This document shows positions 5,114 to 7,389 of a stretch of DNA of 7,389 nucleotides, piece by piece. The notes under the pieces were generated by a model, which saw only the letters and a program-made list of their open reading frames with translations, made no database searches and was not told the origin of the DNA. Numbering within the stretch: the first letter of the stretch is position 1; every line of letters begins with the position of its first letter. This DNA comes from Pseudomonadota bacterium (GTDB lineage: Bacteria > Pseudomonadota > Gammaproteobacteria > Magnimaribacterales > D2472): NCBI GenBank assembly GCA_010024215.1, contig RGHK01000038.1, positions 1 through 7,389 on the forward strand, given 5' to 3'. Position numbers and translations under genes: made by a program.

Positions 5114-6861
5114 TGGATACCCAATCATTAACTTATTTGTTTGTTGGTTTATCTTTTGCGTTATATATTGGAATTGCTATTTGGTCTCGTGCCCAGTCAA
5201 CAAATGATTTTTATATAGCAGGAAAAGGAGTCAACCCTGTTGCAAATGGTATGGCTACCGCAGCAGACTGGATGTCTGCTGCTTCTTTTATCTCTATGGC
5301 AGGCCTTATAGCTTTCCTTGGAAAAGATGGTTCTGTTTATTTAATGGGATGGACTGGGGGTTATGTATTGCTTGCGTTATTGCTGGCTCCTTATTTAAGA
5401 AAATTTGGTCAATATACTGTTCCGGATTTTATTGGGACTAGATATTATTCTAATGCTGCAAGGCTGGTTGCAGTGATATGTTTAATATTTGTTTCTTTTA
5501 CTTATGTAGCCGGTCAAATGAGAGGCGTGGGCATTGTTTTTTCAAGATTCCTTGAAGTAGATATCAATCTTGGTGTTGTAATAGGTATGTGTATAGTATT
5601 TTTTTATGCAGTCCTTGGAGGAATGAAAGGAATCACCTACACCCAAGTTGCCCAATACTGCGTATTAATTTTTGCTTATTTAGTTCCAGCTATTTTTATA
5701 TCAATTTTAGTAACTGGCAATCCAGTGCCGCAGCTGGGTTTTGGCGATACTCTTGTAGATAGTTCAACTTATCTTTTAGATAAATTAGATCAAGTTACTA
5801 CTGAACTAGGTTTTAATGCATACACCGAAAATTCGAAGAGTAAAATTGATATTTTTTGCATAACAGCAGCTTTAATGTTTGGAACTGCAGGCCTGCCTCA
5901 TGTAATTGTTCGGTTTTTTACAGTACCAAAAGTTAGTGATGCTAGAAAGTCTGCGGGTTATGCACTAATTTTTATTGCTATTTTGTACTCAACAGCTCCA
6001 GCAGTATCAGCTTTTGCAAGAATTAATTTTATTGATTCTGTCCAAAACGTTGAATATCAATCTTCTCCTGAATGGTTTCAGAACTGGGAAGATATCGGCC
6101 TAATCGCATGGAAAGATAAAAATGAGGATGGCTTAATTCAATACTCTGCAGGGGATGCTTTAGAAGGAACTAAACCAAAGTTTGTTGAGGGAGAGGGGAA
6201 TTATGGAGAAAGACTGGTTAGTAACCCTGCTAATCAATCAAATAGTAATGAGGTATATATTGATAGAGATATAATGGTATTAGCCAATCCTGAAATAGCC
6301 AAATTGCCAGGATGGGTTATTGCTCTCGTAGCAGCTGGAGCTCTAGCTGCGGCATTATCAACTGCAGCTGGATTGCTTTTAGTAATATCCGCTTCAGTCT
6401 CTCATGATTTACTTAAGAAAACTTTTATGCCAAAAATTACTGAGAAACAAGAGCTTTTATATGCAAGATATTCTGCAGCAGTAGCTATATTAGTTGCGGG
6501 GCTGTTTGGAATATATCCTCCAGGCTTTGTAGCTCAAGTGGTAGCTTTTGCTTTTGGGCTTGCAGCATCTACAATTTTTCCAGCTCTATTTCTTGGTATT
6601 TTTTATAAAAGATTAAATATGCAGGGAGCAATCGCCGGAATGTTATCAGGACTAATATTTACTTCCTCATATATTATCTATTTTAAATTTATTAATATTG
6701 AACTTAATAGTGTACAACACTGGTTTTTAGGCATTTCACCTGAAGGTATTGGTTTTATTGGAATGCTTATCAATATTGTTATTGCTTTAACTGTCTCCAA
6801 TTTTTACAGCAAGCCCCCAGAATATGTTTATGAAATGGTAGACGATATAAGGAGGCCTTAA
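5113..6861 (+). CDS. Sodium:solute symporter large subunit, VC_2705 subfamily (SSS family)
   Basis: This 582-residue inner-membrane transporter of the solute:sodium symporter family probably imports a small organic solute with Na+. The nearest characterised relatives known to me are ActP-like acetate/monocarboxylate permeases, but the substrate is not proven. About 13 hydrophobic helices are visible. Core motifs include 'NDFYIAGKGVNPVANGMATA' (31-50), 'ADWMSAASFIS' (51-61, unwound TM with D52), 'GGMKGITYTQVAQY' (169-182), 'GTAGLPHVIVRFFTV' (257-271) and 'AALSTAAGLLLVISASVSHD' (413-432), where S416/T417 match the Na2 sodium site. A hydrophilic segment of roughly 95 residues (about 303-398) interrupts the membrane core and contains an EF-hand-like loop 'DKNEDGLIQ' at 335-343. 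The start overlaps the small subunit's stop, and the stop overlaps the next gene's ATG, so all three are probably co-translated. Confidence 0.93.
   Translation: MDTQSLTYLFVGLSFALYIGIAIWSRAQSTNDFYIAGKGVNPVANGMATAADWMSAASFISMAGLIAFLGKDGSVYLMGWTGGYVLLALLLAPYLRKFGQYTVPDFIGTRYYSNAARLVAVICLIFVSFTYVAGQMRGVGIVFSRFLEVDINLGVVIGMCIVFFYAVLGGMKGITYTQVAQYCVLIFAYLVPAIFISILVTGNPVPQLGFGDTLVDSSTYLLDKLDQVTTELGFNAYTENSKSKIDIFCITAALMFGTAGLPHVIVRFFTVPKVSDARKSAGYALIFIAILYSTAPAVSAFARINFIDSVQNVEYQSSPEWFQNWEDIGLIAWKDKNEDGLIQYSAGDALEGTKPKFVEGEGNYGERLVSNPANQSNSNEVYIDRDIMVLANPEIAKLPGWVIALVAAGALAAALSTAAGLLLVISASVSHDLLKKTFMPKITEKQELLYARYSAAVAILVAGLFGIYPPGFVAQVVAFAFGLAASTIFPALFLGIFYKRLNMQGAIAGMLSGLIFTSSYIIYFKFINIELNSVQHWFLGISPEGIGFIGMLINIVIALTVSNFYSKPPEYVYEMVDDIRRP
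6849..6855 (+). promoter_or_regulatory. Strong ribosome binding site for the short-chain dehydrogenase
   Basis: AAGGAGG lies within the last codons of the symporter gene, five bases before the ATG at 6861. It is the best Shine-Dalgarno match in the window and fixes the start of the downstream gene despite the stop/start overlap. Confidence 0.85.
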
Positions 6862-7389
6862 TGGATAAAAATGTTGCAATTATTGGTGCATCTGGAGCAA
6901 TAGGGAATGCATTCGTAGAGCATTACTCTAAAGATCAATCGGTTAAAAATGTATATGCATTTTCAAGAAAACATAAAAGTTATAAAGATAAGAAAGTTCA
7001 TAGTTTTGAGTTGGATATTGAAAATCAAGAAAGCATTCAAGATGCAGCAGAAGAAGTTAAAGATAACCGCCTAAATCATATTATTATTGCTACTGGAATT
7101 TTGCATTCTGAGAGCTTTGGCCCTGAAAAAAGTATTAAAGATATTAATTATGACAGCATGACTAAAGTTATGAGTGTTAATACGATTGGCCCTTCATTAA
7201 TTGGGAGATACTTCATACCATTACTAAGAAAAGATACTAAGTCTGTCTTGGCCTTTTTAAGCGCAAGGGTGGGGAGTATTTCAGATAATAAATTGGGTGG
7301 CTGGTACTCATACAGAGCAAGCAAAACAGCACTTAATCAGATAATCAAAAACTTTAGTATTGAATTAAAAAGAACAAATCCAAATGCAA
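6861..7389 (+). CDS. C-factor-like short-chain dehydrogenase/reductase (SDR), 3' end missing
   Basis: The frame is open from ATG at 6861 to the right edge (176 codons plus one base); typical members are about 230-250 residues, so most of the gene is present. It is a classical-fold SDR: the Rossmann glycine motif 'GASGAIG' (9-15), an acidic 'LDIEN' after beta-3 (51-55), 'IIIATGILH' in place of NNAG (74-82), N107 in 'SVNTIGP', Ser139 in 'SARVGSISDN', and the Tyr151-Lys155 pair in 'WYSYRASKTALNQ'. The 'SARVGSI...GGWYSYRASK' wording is typical of proteins annotated as C-factor/CsgA-like, named after the Myxococcus protein; in free-living marine bacteria they are probably NAD(P)-dependent oxidoreductases of unknown substrate. 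R36 in 'FSRKH' after beta-2 would favour NADP, which is inference. Its ATG overlaps the symporter stop (TAATG), making it the third gene of that operon. Confidence 0.9.
   Translation, partial: MDKNVAIIGASGAIGNAFVEHYSKDQSVKNVYAFSRKHKSYKDKKVHSFELDIENQESIQDAAEEVKDNRLNHIIIATGILHSESFGPEKSIKDINYDSMTKVMSVNTIGPSLIGRYFIPLLRKDTKSVLAFLSARVGSISDNKLGGWYSYRASKTALNQIIKNFSIELKRTNPNA

Noticed and set aside
1..7389. Mobile-element boundaries, integrase or transposase genes, tRNA-linked integration, or CRISPR-like repeats
   Set aside because: None was seen; composition looks even across the window and all genes appear intact apart from those cut by the edges.

Overview
The window looks like a piece of a compact, AT-rich bacterial chromosome. 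By eye about one third of the bases are G+C, gaps are mostly 0 to 160 bp, and several gene junctions touch or overlap. The mix of gene families (nu-class glutathione transferase, DhlA-type haloalkane dehalogenase, ACAD10/11-like acyl-CoA dehydrogenase, a two-subunit VC_2705-type sodium:solute symporter, C-factor-like short-chain dehydrogenase) fits a streamlined marine gammaproteobacterium, for example of the SAR86 type. That assignment is inferred from gene content and composition only.

Left part (1-2475, minus strand). Transcribed right to left, four genes form a tight operon: a haloalkane dehalogenase-like alpha/beta hydrolase, a YfcG/YghU-type glutathione transferase, a second glutathione transferase of a different subgroup, and the first 30 codons of a DUF1330-like protein that runs off the left edge. 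The gaps are 5, 11 and 0 bp. The likely theme is removal or use of halogenated or electrophilic small molecules.

Middle (2476-3520). A 157-bp divergent control region separates the dehalogenase from a LysR-type regulator on the plus strand, the usual layout for a LysR regulator and its target operon. The region holds a plausible promoter for the regulator, short dyads and a 10-bp direct repeat. The regulator converges, after 6 bp, on the next gene.

Right part (3521-7389). An acyl-CoA dehydrogenase of the ACAD10/11-like clade is on the minus strand. After a 123-bp divergent region, a plus-strand operon encodes the small (DUF4212) and large subunits of a sodium:solute symporter, then a C-factor-like short-chain dehydrogenase cut by the right edge. 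Both junctions in this operon are TAATG stop/start overlaps.

No RNA gene, insertion sequence, CRISPR array, origin or convincing intrinsic terminator was seen. No stretch over 300 bases lacks a gene. I did not find a clearly new system. The most interesting items are the dehalogenase with an enlarged cap inside a LysR-linked operon with two glutathione transferases, and the EF-hand-like loop in an extramembrane segment of the symporter.
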